DNA from: Heterohyrax brucei
Taxonomy: Eukaryota; Chordata; Mammalia; Hyracoidea; Procaviidae
Assembly: GCA_028571685.1 (NCBI GenBank)
Contig: CM053141.1
Coordinates: 56,232,333 to 56,296,332 of the forward strand
Length of the DNA: 64,000 bases
Reading direction: 5' to 3'
The position numbers and the translations under genes are program-made. Every line of letters begins with the position of its first letter. The stretch's first letter is position 1. The notes beneath the pieces are model-generated. The model was not told the origin of the DNA, ran no database searches, and was given only the letters and a program-made list of their open reading frames with translations. This document shows positions 22,259-32,769 of the stretch, piece by piece.

Positions 22259-22502
22259 AAAGTAACTATATTATCTAAATTTGAGTTCAAATCTATGTCA
22301 GAAAACAGCTTGACAGAGACATTCACCAAAACTACTTTCTATTTTTGACAGAACTGTGTCTTATATAGACAGCACTGCTGACTTTCATCTAAAGAGTTAA
22401 AACTATTAGCACAATAACTTCACTCATCAAAGTGCTGAAATTTGTGGAGGATAAAAACTTTGGTCTTTGATACACGCATTTAAATCCACTTGGTTTTATA
22501 AT

Positions 22503-22688
22503 AGGAGCTCTGGTGGTTCAGTAGTTAAGGGGATCAACCACTAAATGAAAGGTTTGGGGTTTGAACCGACCAGTTAAACCACAGGTGAAAGACGTGGCAG
22601 TCTGCTTCCATACAGATTTACAACCTTGGAAACCCTGTGGTGTTGTTATAAGTTGGAACTGACTTGATGGAAGCGGGTTTAGTTTGGA
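22503..22688 (+). mobile_element. AfroSINE, long subtype, sense
   Basis: Contains the extra block of the long subtype (gtgaaagacgtggcagtctg and ccatacagatttacaacc) between the tRNA-like head and the tail ttggaactgacttgatgg. Confidence 0.85.
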
Positions 22689-24611
22689 CTTACAACCCAC
22701 AGAGAAGATTAAAGAGAATGAGCACACTCATGGTCTCAACTAAATAAGGAAGATAAACAGTAAGTCTATATTAAAACGTATTTGGCAGCATGGAACTGGT
22801 AAGGTACGACATCCATTTTATGTTTCCATCATTTATACATTACTGATATAATCATGGCCCAGAAGCATGTTTACTCTTCTTGGTATTTCTAATATCTAGC
22901 ATAACAAGTGTCTGTCAGTTATACTGTGGTGGTTTATGCATTGCTGGGATGCTAGAAGCTAAGCCAGTAGGGTCACCCAATAGTGGGCAAGTTTCCATAG
23001 AGCTTCTAGACAAAGACAGATTAGGAAGAAGGTCCTGGTGACCTACTTCTGAAAAAAAAAAACAACTTATTGCTGGCAATGAGATACTGTCTGATACAGT
23101 GCCTGAAGTTGAACCCCTAAGGTTGGAAAGCACTCAAAAAATGAATAGGGAAGAGCTCCCTCCTCAAAGTAGAGTTCATCTTAATGTCGTAGATGGACGC
23201 AAGCTTTTCATTTGCTGATGTGACTCAAAATGAGAAGAAACAGTTGCAAACAACCATAAATAACACAAGCATGCAGTATACCAAGAATTAATCTACAAAA
23301 ATTAGAAGCAGTCACAAATGAAATGGAATGCATAAACACTGACATCTGAGGGATTGGTGAGCTGAAATGGACTAGTACTGGCCATTTTGAATCAGACAAT
23401 TATATAGTCTACCACACTGGGAATGATAAATGGAAGAGAAATAGCACTGCATTCATCCTTAAAAAGAACAAGATCTATCCTGAAACAGATTGCTGGCAGT
23501 AATAGGATAAGATCCATATATCTACAGGGAAGACCAGTTAATAGGACTATTATCACCATTTACAGACCAAATACTAAGGACAAAGAAGAAACTGAAGGTT
23601 TTTACCAACTTCTGCAGTCTCATATTGATCAAACACACAATCAAGATGCACTGATAACTGCTGTTGACTGAAATGTGAAAGTTGGAAACTAAGAAGTATC
23701 AGTAGGTGGAAAATACGGCCTTGGTGATAGAAACAACAATGGAGAATTTTGCAAGACCAATGACTCCTTCATTGTAAATGCCTCTTTTCAATAATATAAA
23801 CAGGGACTACATACATACATGGACCTTACTGGATGGAATACACAGGAATCAAATTCACTACATCTGTTGAAAGAGACAACGGAAATCTAAAGATCATCAG
23901 TCAGAATACGGTCAGGAGCTGACTGAGAAACAACCCACGAACTGCTTATGCACAAGTTCAAGTTGAATTGAAGAAAAGTAGAACAAGTCCGTGAGAGCCA
24001 AAGTACGACCTTGAGCATATCCCACCTGAATTTAGAGACCATCTCAACAGATCTGATGCACAGACACTACTGACCAAACACCAGTATAGTTGTGGAATGA
24101 CACGAAGGACATTACACGTGTATAAACAAAGGTCAACTAAAAAGACAGGAAAAAAAAAAGACCAAAATGGATGTCAGGAGGGACTCTGAAACTTTACTTT
24201 GAACGAAGAGTAGCTAAAATAAAAGAAAGAAAGTAAAAGAGTTAAACAGAAGATTTCAAAAGGTAGCACAAAAAGACAAAGTGAAATATTATAATGACAT
24301 GTGCAAAGACCTGGAGATAGAAAACCAAAAAAAAAAAAAAAAAAGAACATGGTCTCCTACATTTCTCAAGCTCAAAGAACTGAAGAAAAAAATTCAAGCC
24401 TAAAGTTGCAATACTGAAGGATGTGATGGGCAAAATATTGAACGATGCAGGAATTATCAACAAAAGATGGAAGGAATACAGTCGCTACACCAAACAAAAC
24501 AATAACAATGAAAAAAATCCTGGTAAATATTTCAAGATGTAGCATCTGGTCAAGAACCAATGGTGTTAAAGGAAGAAGTGTAAGCTGCACTGAAAGCAAT
24601 GCAGAAAAACA

Positions 24612-24646
24612 GCCAAAGCCAGCCAAGTGCTGTCGAGTCGGAACTG
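24612..24646 (-). mobile_element. 35-bp AfroSINE tail inserted in RTE
   Basis: agccaaagccagccaagtgc followed by tgtcgagtcggaactg interrupts the RTE sequence between gcagaaaaac and acaaggctcc. The insert reads as the antisense 3' terminus of an AfroSINE (or of an RTE, which shares it) preceded by the tail. Extreme 5' truncation. Confidence 0.6.
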
Positions 24647-25853
24647 ACAAGGCTCCAGGAATTGATGAAATGCCAATTGAGATGTTTCAACAAATGAATG
24701 CTGCACTAGAAACGCTCACTTGTCGATACCAAGAGATTTGGCACAGAGCTACCTGGTCAACAGGCTATAAGAGACCCAAGAGAATGTGTAAATTATTGAA
24801 TAATATCATGAATACTCCATGGAAGTAAAAATTTTGCTGAAGATCATGCAAAAGCAGTTGCAGTAACACCCAAACAGCGAATTGTCAAAAATTCAACTGA
24901 GATTCAGAAGAGGATAAAGAATGAGGGCCATCATTGCTGATGTCAGATAGATTCCAGCTCAAAGTTGAGAATATCAGAGAGATGTTTACTTGTATTTTAT
25001 TGACCACACAAGGCATTCAATTGTGTGGATAACAGCAGATAACATGGGGAAAAAATGAGAATTGCAGAACACTTAATTGCGCTCACGTGGAACCTGAACA
25101 TAGATCAAGAAGCAGTTATTTGTACACAACAAGGGGATATTACATAGTTTAAAGTGAGGAAAGGTGTTTGTCAGGGTTATATTCCTTTCACCATCACCTA
25201 TCCAATCTGTACACTGAACAAATAATTGGAGAAACTAGACTGTATGAAGAACAGGGAGTTGGGATTGGAGGCTTACTAATAACCTGCATTATGTAGTTGA
25301 CACAACTCTGTCTGCTGAAAATGAAGATGACCTGAAGTACTTATTAATGAGGATTAAACATGACAGCCTTCAGTAAGGATTACACATCAACATAAAGAAA
25401 ACAGAAATCCTACAACTAGATTAATAAGCAACACCCTGATAAATGGAGAAAAGACTGAAGTTTTCCAGGATTTTGCTTTACTTATGTCTACAATCAACAC
25501 CCATGGAAGGAGTAGTCAAGAAATCTAATGAAATATTGCATTGGACAAATCTGCGGCAAAAGATCTCTATAAAGTGATGAAAAGACTAAGGCGCACCTGA
25601 CCCAAGCCATGGTGTTTTCAATAGCCTCACATGCATGTGAAAGCTTGGTAAAGAATAAGGAAGACAGAGGAAGAGCTGATATCATTTGATTATAGTATTG
25701 GTGAAGAACATTGAATAACCATGGATTGCCAAAGGAATGAACAAATCTATCTTGGAGGAAGTATAGCCAGATGCTTTTTAGAAGCAGGAATGGAGAGATT
25801 TTGTCTCACATACTTTGGACACATTATCAGGAGAGACCAGTCCTTGGGGGAGG

Positions 25854-25945
25854 ACAACATGTTTGGCAAAGTACAGGGTCAGCGTAAACAAGGAAGATCA
25901 CAACATGTTTGGTAAAGTACAGAGTCAATGTAAAAGAGGAAGATC
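25854..25945 (+). repeat. 46-bp tandem duplication inside RTE
   Basis: Unit 1 (25854-25899) and unit 2 (25900-25945) both start acaacatgtttgg and end gaagatc. They differ at several positions, so the duplication is old. Other RTE copies in the window have one unit. Confidence 0.85.
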
Positions 25946-26204
25946 CTCAATGAGATGGATTAACACAGTGGCTGCAATAATCTGCTCAAGCATAACAATG
26001 ATCATGAGGCTGGTGCAGGTTCCGGCAATGTTTCGTTCTGTGGTACACAGGGTCATTATGAGTCAGTAGCAATTTGAAGGCACCTAACAAGAACAACATA
26101 CTCTGTCTAACTCAAAGTTTAATACAGTTATTTTAGAAAAAATGATGAAACAAAATTATACGTTCCTTAGCCTTTAAGGATTTAGAAAATAGGAAGAAAC
26201 CCAT

Positions 26205-26335
26205 CTCTCTGAGAAGACACAGACCCAAAGAGGTTAAGTAACTGACCCTAGTTATGTGATCAGTAAATTACAACATTAGGATTTGTACCTTTCTTAGCAG
26301 ACAACCCACCCAGAAAGAGTGCAGTCTTCTCCCAC
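26205..26335 (-). mobile_element. MIR fragment, antisense
   Basis: aagaggttaagtaactgacc followed by tgatcagtaaattacaacat matches the MIR core in antisense. Confidence 0.6.
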
Positions 26336-26423
26336 TATATCCTGAAGACTGTTTCCCTTTCTTGGACTCTTGAATGGCATGGGAGATTCATACATGCATG
26401 TTGGGGAATGGAAGAAGTACTGT

Positions 26424-26631
26424 TAGTTAAACCCTGTTGCTATCAAGTCAATTCCTACTCGTAGTGACCTTACAGAACAGAGTACAACTGTCTCATCGGG
26501 TTGCAAGGCTGTAATCTTCAACAAATCAGACTGTAAAGTCTTTTCTCCTACAGAGCAACTGGTGAGTTTGAACTGCCAGCCTTTCAGTTAGCAGGCTAGT
26601 GATTAACCACTGTGCCACCAGGGATCCCTAT
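26424..26631 (-). mobile_element. AfroSINE, long subtype, antisense
   Basis: Starts taaaccctgttgctatcaag, contains the long-subtype block (ggctgtaatcttc, ttttctcctacagagcaact) and ends gtgccaccagggatccc. Confidence 0.85.
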
Positions 26632-27021
26632 TCGATATCAAGGTATTTCACCAATTTCTGGCAAGTCATAACCAGTTAATAACTACAGTTTAGTCACTTA
26701 CTGGACATCCAGCTTTTGTGTTTGACATATTGTGCTAAGTATTAGGGATATAAACAGTGGATCTGGAGCTGGGCACACTGGCTGATGAGCATCATTCACA
26801 TGCAGTTCTTCTCAAATCTGTATTCAGTGATATCACATAAGTAGCTTAAAATTGGCCATGTGGAGTATTTTCAGCACAAAAATCAGCAAATGCAACAAAT
26901 AAATGTTCTTCCCCTACAGGACAAAGCACCACTGGGTGACACTAACTAATTACTCTGGGAGATGAGGCATATAACCCTTAGTGGAGCAAGTGTCTCAAAA
27001 CAATACTGAATAGCAAAACAG

Positions 27022-27240
27022 CTACCATTTATTAAGCACTGCACCACGTGTTAAACACTTCCTATGTTCCAGGCATGGTGCTAAGTATTTCACTAAGAAT
27101 AGCTCATAGAACTCTCACAACAACATTAAGAGGTAAGTATAATCGGCTCATTTGGAACTACTTTTCAGATTCTAAGTATCTGAGGCTGAGTCATGTCAAA
27201 TATGCAACAACATGGGATATGAGCAGAGTTAATACCTATC
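27022..27240 (-). mobile_element. MIR, antisense, nearly complete
   Basis: ccatttattaagcactgc, gttccaggcatggtgctaag and ctctcacaacaacattaaga follow the MIR consensus in antisense. Confidence 0.65.
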
Positions 27241-28590
27241 AGTCAAGGTTCAACCAAGGAAACAAAAAAATGAAATTTAAAGCAGTAAGTATTTAATACG
27301 TGAAGTTAGTTGCATAGGTAATGGTAGAACTAATAGCAGAGGTATGGAGATCACCAAAAGCTTAGGTCAGCTTCCCTAGAAGCAGAGTCTGAGATGGGGG
27401 TTTTCTGTACACTTAATTTATAGAGGGAATGCTATCATCAGAAACCAGAACTGAAATATGCAAGCCACGAGAGGAGCAGCAGGATAGGAAGAGGGAAGAA
27501 GCCAGGTAAAGATATACATTCTGAAATGTTGCCACACTCTGATCCCATGGGGAGACCTAGAGCTTGGATTAAACCAGATAAGTCATCCAATCTACAGGCA
27601 AGGGTGCTAGGCTGTGATACCTTTGCATAATCATTGGCTAAGAGCGACCCCTAAGGAGGAAGAGGGACTTGGGGTGTGATCTTACAATCTTTAAATACAT
27701 GGTTGAGGCAGTTCTGTCAGCCAAGGGCAGGCTCTTGGAGAAGGGTACAGGTGTGACTCATCAGCAGCCAACACCCGCAGCAGCTGGGAGGTGGGTGCAC
27801 TGGCCCAGTAAAGAAGATCTGGGAGGGACACCAACAGCACGAGCTACAAACAATATTCAGACACTATCCATATGCTGAGAACCATCCACAAGCTGGAGGG
27901 ACAAGACTAGATGCAAGTTACCCAAGGGTAAATGTTCAAAACAACAACACAAATATTGTGTGCATACATATTTGTATATAAGTTTATTAAAAGCTTTATT
28001 AATATAAAGGATATCTAGCACACATTTTCACATAAAATATATAGTATGCTTTACTGTAAACAACATATTGTAAATCACTTTTGACTTTGTCCAATAGATC
28101 TAAATAAACTACACTCTGCAAACTGAGTTCAAAGCTAACTCAGAAAACAGTGTGACCCAGATGTTCATCAAAACTATTTTCCGTAATGTTAACATTATCT
28201 TGCTGACCAGGACAGCCTTGCTTAATTTCTTCTAAATGGTTAAAACTACTAGCCCAACAACTTCAAAGTATCAAAGTGCTGAAATTTGTAGAGGTATTTT
28301 ATTCTTAAATCCTATCCCCACCCCCCTCGAAGCTTATGTAATAATAAGGGTTATTTAGCTTCATCAAGTCTCTTGTCAATGTTAGCTAAATTTCAAGCTC
28401 ACTAGACCTAAATGTACTAGGTTCACAGCCTTGGTCTTGGGTGTATAAATCCACTTGGTTCACTTCTGAGGCACACGGGGGTCCTCAACAACATCCTCTC
28501 AACATTATTTTGTTTACTGTTGCCAAGCTTTTGTGTCTATAGTCAATCAGTGATTGGAATGGACCAAGCCTAGTTCGACATGAATACTGG
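27241..28590. other. Intronic sequence, possible unclassified old repeat
   Basis: 27350-27880 is noticeably GC-richer than the surroundings and resembles an old LTR or DNA element, but I cannot name it. The rest, to 28590, is AT-rich with no recognised feature. Confidence 0.4.
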
Positions 28591-28594
28591 TTGC

Positions 28595-28730
28595 TCTAAG
28601 GGATTTACAAGTATTAACTAATTTACTCATGACAGTCTTAGGAGATTGGTACAGTTATTTATTCACATTATATCAATAAGGAAATCCAGACACAAAAATC
28701 TTGCCTGAAGCTACAAACCTAATATGTTTA
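28595..28730 (-). mobile_element. MIR fragment, antisense
   Basis: gtattaactaatttactcat with aggagattggtacag downstream resembles the MIR 5' half in antisense. Confidence 0.5.
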
Positions 28731-28827
28731 GTTCTAACATGCTTAGAATGGAGCTGGCACTGACAAGAGGTACTGATGCTGAAAAACAAACTAGAGGGAA
28801 AAACGGAACTTAGGAATAAAATACAAA

Positions 28828-29001
28828 GTACTTGGTTAAAGAAATCGGCTGCTAACCACAAAGTTGGCAATTGGAACCCACTAGCTGTTCCAAGGTAGAA
28901 AAATGTAGCAGTTTGCTCCCTAAAGATTACAACCTTGGGAAACCTATAGGGAAGTTCTACTCTGTCTGATAGAGTGACTATGAAGCAGAACAGACTCAAA
29001 G
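28828..29001 (+). mobile_element. AfroSINE, long subtype, sense
   Basis: tacttggttaaagaaatcgg begins a 5'-trimmed copy. It keeps the long-subtype block (gaaaaatgtagcagtttgct, aagattacaaccttggg) and gttctactctgtct. Confidence 0.75.
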
Positions 29002-29224
29002 AAAACATTTTAAAGTAGAAATATATGTTAATACCCACTACGTCTAAGAACATTTCCCACAATCAATTAATTCAATGAACAGTTATTAAATATCTATTCT
29101 ATACAAGGTATTCAGCTAGATCCAACATGAGATATTTAGAAAGGTATTACTTCTCTTATACTAAATTCTTTAAAGTAATATTGAAGCCTACAAAGATACC
29201 AGAAAACAAACAACAAAAACAAAA

Positions 29225-29376
29225 AAACAGACACTGCTGTTGAGTCAATTCTGCTTCACACTGACCCTACAGTACAGAGTAGAATTGTGCCAAAATATTT
29301 CCAAGAAGTGCTTGGTAGATTCAAATCTTTCAGTTAGCAGCCGAACTCTTAAACCAGTATGCCCCCAGGGTTACCA
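29225..29376 (-). mobile_element. AfroSINE, antisense
   Basis: Begins aaacagacactgctgttgag, includes ccctacagtacagagtagaa and ends gcccccagggttacca. Confidence 0.85.
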
Positions 29377-30485
29377 CAAATACTAGGGAAGAAATATGGC
29401 TCAAGTATAAGATAGTACCCAAGAAGTCAGGCATAAAGAGAAAAAAATTGGTTGCATTTTCAAAATGAACCTCGTATATTGGAAACACATGGGACACACT
29501 GGAAGTCCAACTCATGCAGTCATCTCTCTCATGAGAAACTGTTACTTTGCTGCATTCAAGTGGATGAGATGTACTCGAAAATACTACAAGATGACAATAA
29601 ATCAAAGAACGGTGTTGGTGGATGGAACAAACCCAAGGAGAAACGCCATAACTTTTTAAAATGTCCCTTCCCTGATAATGTAATACATTACTATTAATAG
29701 CAAAAAGAGCCTTTTCTTTAATCTCCTGCTACTTAGTCTTTTGACAATTCTTAGCATTTCTAACTCTCATCACAAACTTTTAGCATCAAATTCTAAATTC
29801 TAGTTTAGCCTCTTCCACAATGGCTTTAGTCTAAAAGCCCACACAGTGGCCAAGGAAACCAACAGAGGGTGTAATGTGGATGGTGTACAGCTGTTTAATC
29901 CAGTTTAGCGGACCACACAGTGCAGTCACCACATTTAAACGACAATTGGATGTGTCATTAACCAAAATGCCAGGTGCTCTGAGGGAAGGTTACAGACACC
30001 TGTCAGATGCTCATATCACAACATTCCTAACCTACAAATCAAATCCGATGCAAGTAATAAACAGTGATTGGAAGCCACTCTTAATCCAGTCACTAAAAAT
30101 TATGTGCTCTATTCCACTGAAATTACAATTTCTATATAAGATAGTTAAATGTCAAACCAAATCTGGTCTACAGGGCACTCTTAACAGTAAAGGACTGGGT
30201 GTAGGGCATCACCAAAAGTTCAATTACTAAAGGCCAGATGTTGTTTTACTTATTAAAATTTAGTGAGACTCCTCAGATGGAAACTTAAGAGCTAAATATG
30301 AGAACCAACCAACCAGTTTGGTTTAGGTACTGCAATCGGGAGAAAACAGGATCATTAACACATCTTCACTGTGTTGGTCCCTCATTGAGGGTGTCAGAAT
30401 AAGAAGACAGAGAGCTGGGTTCTGGCAAACACTACTGAGGAGCAGAATCAACAGCTTACGTTTTAAGGACTCTATTGTGAGAAAA
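29377..30485. other. Intronic sequence with an unexplained 118-codon open frame
   Basis: No repeat recognised. A plus-strand open frame runs 29874-30230 (118 codons, starts MWMVYSCLIQ). It has no recognisable domain, no splice context and lies antisense to ARL15, so chance is the default explanation. Confidence 0.4.
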
Positions 30486-30644
30486 GAAACCCTGAGTATA
30501 GTAGGTTAAGTGCTATGTCTGTTAATCAAAAGGTCAGCAGTTCAAATCTGCCAGGCACTCCTTGGAAACTCCATGTGGCAGGTCTACACTGACCTCTAGG
30601 GTCACTATGAGTCGATTCAACTGGACAGCAGTGGGTTGGGTTTC
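30486..30644 (+). mobile_element. AfroSINE, sense
   Basis: gaaaccctgagtatagtagg to gcagtgggttgggttt. The flanks attgtgagaaaa (5') and actgtgagaaag (3') give a ~9-bp target duplication. Confidence 0.9.
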
Positions 30645-30660
30645 ACTGTGAGAAAGCAGA

Positions 30661-30812
30661 CAATCCCTGGTGGCACTGTGGCTGCTAACAGAAAAGTCAG
30701 CAGTTGAAACCCACAAGCTGCTCCACAGGAGAAAGATGTGGCAGACTGCTTCCATAAAAATTACAGCTGTGGAAACTCTACAGAGTAGTATACGGTCACT
30801 ACAAGGAAATAG
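30661..30812 (+). mobile_element. AfroSINE, long subtype, sense, 3' end worn
   Basis: caatccctggtggcactgtg starts the head; ggagaaagatgtggcagact marks the long subtype. The shared 3' tail is lost or degraded after ggtcactacaagg. It follows the previous SINE by only 16 bp. Confidence 0.8.
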
Positions 30813-30839
30813 AGATTTTTATTATGTCAGCACAGTGTC

Positions 30840-30987
30840 TGTTGTTGTTGTCAAGTCTGACTCATTACAACCCTATGAGACAGATGAGAAATACCCTATG
30901 AGATTCCCAAAAAGCAACTAGTGGACTCTGACCACTGCCCTTTTGGATGGCAATCGAATTCTTAACCAATGCACCACCAGGGTTTCT
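30840..30987 (-). mobile_element. AfroSINE, antisense
   Basis: tgttgttgttgtcaagtctg to aatgcaccaccagggtttct. It is the third SINE within 500 bp, opposite in orientation to the two before it. Confidence 0.8.
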
Positions 30988-31099
30988 TGTGAGCACGGTA
31001 AGCAACTACCACTGAAGCAAATTTGGGTGCATTTTTGTTATCTGTAGCCCAAAACAATACTATGATGCCAATGATAAAGCATCAGGACAAATCTGCAAA

Positions 31100-31500
31100 G
31101 CATTGCAGCTGCTTTGATGAACCTGGAGGACATTACACTGAGGGAAATAAATCAGTCAAAAAAGGACAAATATTCTATGAGACTGTTACTATAAAAAGTT
31201 TTTTTTTTCTTAAGTTTATACACAGTAACATTCTTTGGTGGTCATCAGGTATAGGAAGAGGAGAAAGGGAAAACCACAAACTAGATAGTAGACACATGTT
31301 AAATTTGGTAAGGAAAAAGCAATACACAATACAGGGGGTGTTGACACATTCTGACCAAGGCAAAGAAAGCCAATGAGAGGTATGCAAGAATAAAAGGCAA
31401 CTATACTAAATACCATGACATGTACAACCCTGGAATAAAGTAATAATAAACAATATTTTATAAGTATATACAAAGGCAGGTAAGTATGCTGGATAGATGT
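31100..31500 (+). mobile_element. Old L1 3' end, sense
   Basis: aacctggaggacattacact followed by aaataaatcagtcaaaaaag is the end of L1 ORF2. The adjoining sequence is 3'UTR-like with little further identity. Confidence 0.6.
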
Positions 31501-31540
31501 GGGAGGGTGTATGCGAGTACACGTCCGTGGGCAAGGGGCC

Positions 31541-31875
31541 TGCCAACTAAGTTTACGAACTCATTCTACAAAAAGTGCTACAGATTTCATTGACAAATAT
31601 CAATACATCACCTTCAAAGTACTACCTTTGGGAAGTTTATGCACTGATGCCAGTGCCGCGTCCACTCTTCAAAGCAATTTTGGAACTGTTTTTCTGGAAT
31701 GGCTATCAGCGTTGTGGTCATATTACCCTTGATGTCCTGAAGGTCATCCAAATGTCTTCCTTTCAATATTTCCCTTATCTTTGGGTAAAGAAAAAACTCA
31801 CTGGGGGCCAGAGCAGGTGAACAAGAAGGTTGTTCCAATACATTTATTTGTCTACTGGCTAAAAACTCCCTCACA
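31541..31875 (-). mobile_element. Mariner transposase 3' half (arm A)
   Basis: Minus-strand frame 31880-31614 encodes the C-terminal third of a mariner transposase. It reads VREFLASRQINVLEQP, then SPALAPSEFFLYPKIREILK, then IPEKQFQNCFEEWTRHWHQC. In active members the SPDLAP segment holds the third catalytic aspartate of D,D34D. Here it is SPALAP, so the residue is lost. The 3' terminal inverted repeat is at about 31545-31569 (aactaagtttacgaactc). No N-terminal half is present. Confidence 0.85.
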
Positions 31876-32100
31876 GACAACTATACAATTAAGTTCGCCA
31901 AAGTGCTACTGTGCCACCATGAGCCATGGGGCCATTCCAGAAAAGGAGTTCCAAAGTTGCTCTGGAGGGAGGACTAGGTGCTGGCATCAGTGCACAGTTT
32001 CCCACAGGGAGTACTTCAAAGATGAGCATAGTGATATTCAGCAATGAGGTATATACCACTTAGAACACTCGAGTTTGTGGAGTAATTATCAGACCTTGTA
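31876..32100 (+). mobile_element. Mariner-derived MITE (arm B)
   Basis: About 225 bp with a terminal inverted repeat at each end: ctatacaattaagttcgcc on the left and gagtttgtggagtaattatc on the right. Between them only the transposase C-terminus remains (IPEKEFQSCSGG to FKDEHSDIQQ then stop). The 5' leader joins directly to the ccattccagaaaa codons, an internal deletion also present in arm C. Confidence 0.75.
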
Positions 32101-32180
32101 CACAGACTCAGCTTGGGTATTTCTACACGTATGTTCATATGTGCTACATGTATAGTTATAAACGTAGTCCAACAATAAAA

Positions 32181-32378
32181 TCCGTGAACTTAATTATTCT
32201 AAGTGATACTGTATCTCATTGTTCAATATCGCTATGGTCACCATCCAAGAGCTTCTCTTGGAAAGCTATGTATCAACATCAGTGCCTAGTTCACCCTGCA
32301 ATTTTGGAACTCTTTTTCTGGAATGGCCATTGTGCATGGCTGCATAGTGGCACATTCGCAAACTTACTAGTTGTCTCT
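32181..32378 (-). mobile_element. Mariner-derived MITE (arm C)
   Basis: Minus-oriented relative of arm B. It has terminal repeats at tccgtgaacttaatt and cattcgcaaacttactagtt, with gccattccagaaaaagagtt on the minus strand after a short leader. The deletion junction is in the same place as in B. Confidence 0.7.
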
Positions 32379-32710
32379 GAAGGTGTTTTTAGAGAGTAAA
32401 CAGATAACTGCATTGGAACACCCTTCTTACTCACCGGATCTGACCCCAGTGACCTTTTTCTTTACCTGAAGATAAAGGAAATATTCACAGGAAGACATTT
32501 TATGACATTCAGTGCATGAAGGGTAAAATGATGACAGCACTAACCGCTATTCCAGAAATGGCCAGAATTGCTTTGAAGGGTGGACTCAGCACTGGCATCA
32601 CTCCACAGCTTCCCAAAGGGAGTACTTCTAGAGTGACCATAGTGATAGCAGTGAGATATGTAGCTTTTTCTAGGACGAGTTTGCAAACTTAATTGTCAGA
32701 CCTCTGTATA
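32379..32710 (+). mobile_element. Mariner transposase 3' half (arm D)
   Basis: Plus-oriented relative of arm A, starting at the same transposase position (tttttagagag versus agtttttagcc). It keeps ITALEHPSYSPDLTPVTFF with the third catalytic Asp, then frame breaks, then QNCFEGWTQHWH. It ends in a terminal repeat tttgcaaacttaattgtcag. Confidence 0.8.
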
Positions 32711-32769
32711 CAATAGAGCACACAAGGGGCAGTCACGGAAGTCTGTCAGATATAATCCAGATTTATCCA

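Larger units (their letters stand above)
22905..26097 (+). mobile_element. RTE LINE, nearly full length, inactivated
   Basis: About 3.2 kb from the recognised 5' leader (acaagtgtctgtcagttata) to the 3' end cacctaacaagaacaac. The N-terminal endonuclease domain is traceable (RSIYLQGRPVNR near 23520, then DALITAVD near 23640), followed by the spacer, reverse transcriptase and the C-terminal region. It is dead: many frameshifts and stops, an A-run near 23051 and an A18 run near 24327. The YADD core at 25290-25301 reads YVVD. A 35-bp antisense SINE tail sits at 24612-24646 and a 46-bp tandem duplication at 25854-25945. It runs opposite to ARL15. Confidence 0.9.

Noticed and set aside
31614..31880. 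SETMAR-like domesticated transposase gene
   Set aside because: Only a C-terminal fragment with a lost catalytic Asp and no upstream SET or DNA-binding exon; ordinary mariner debris.
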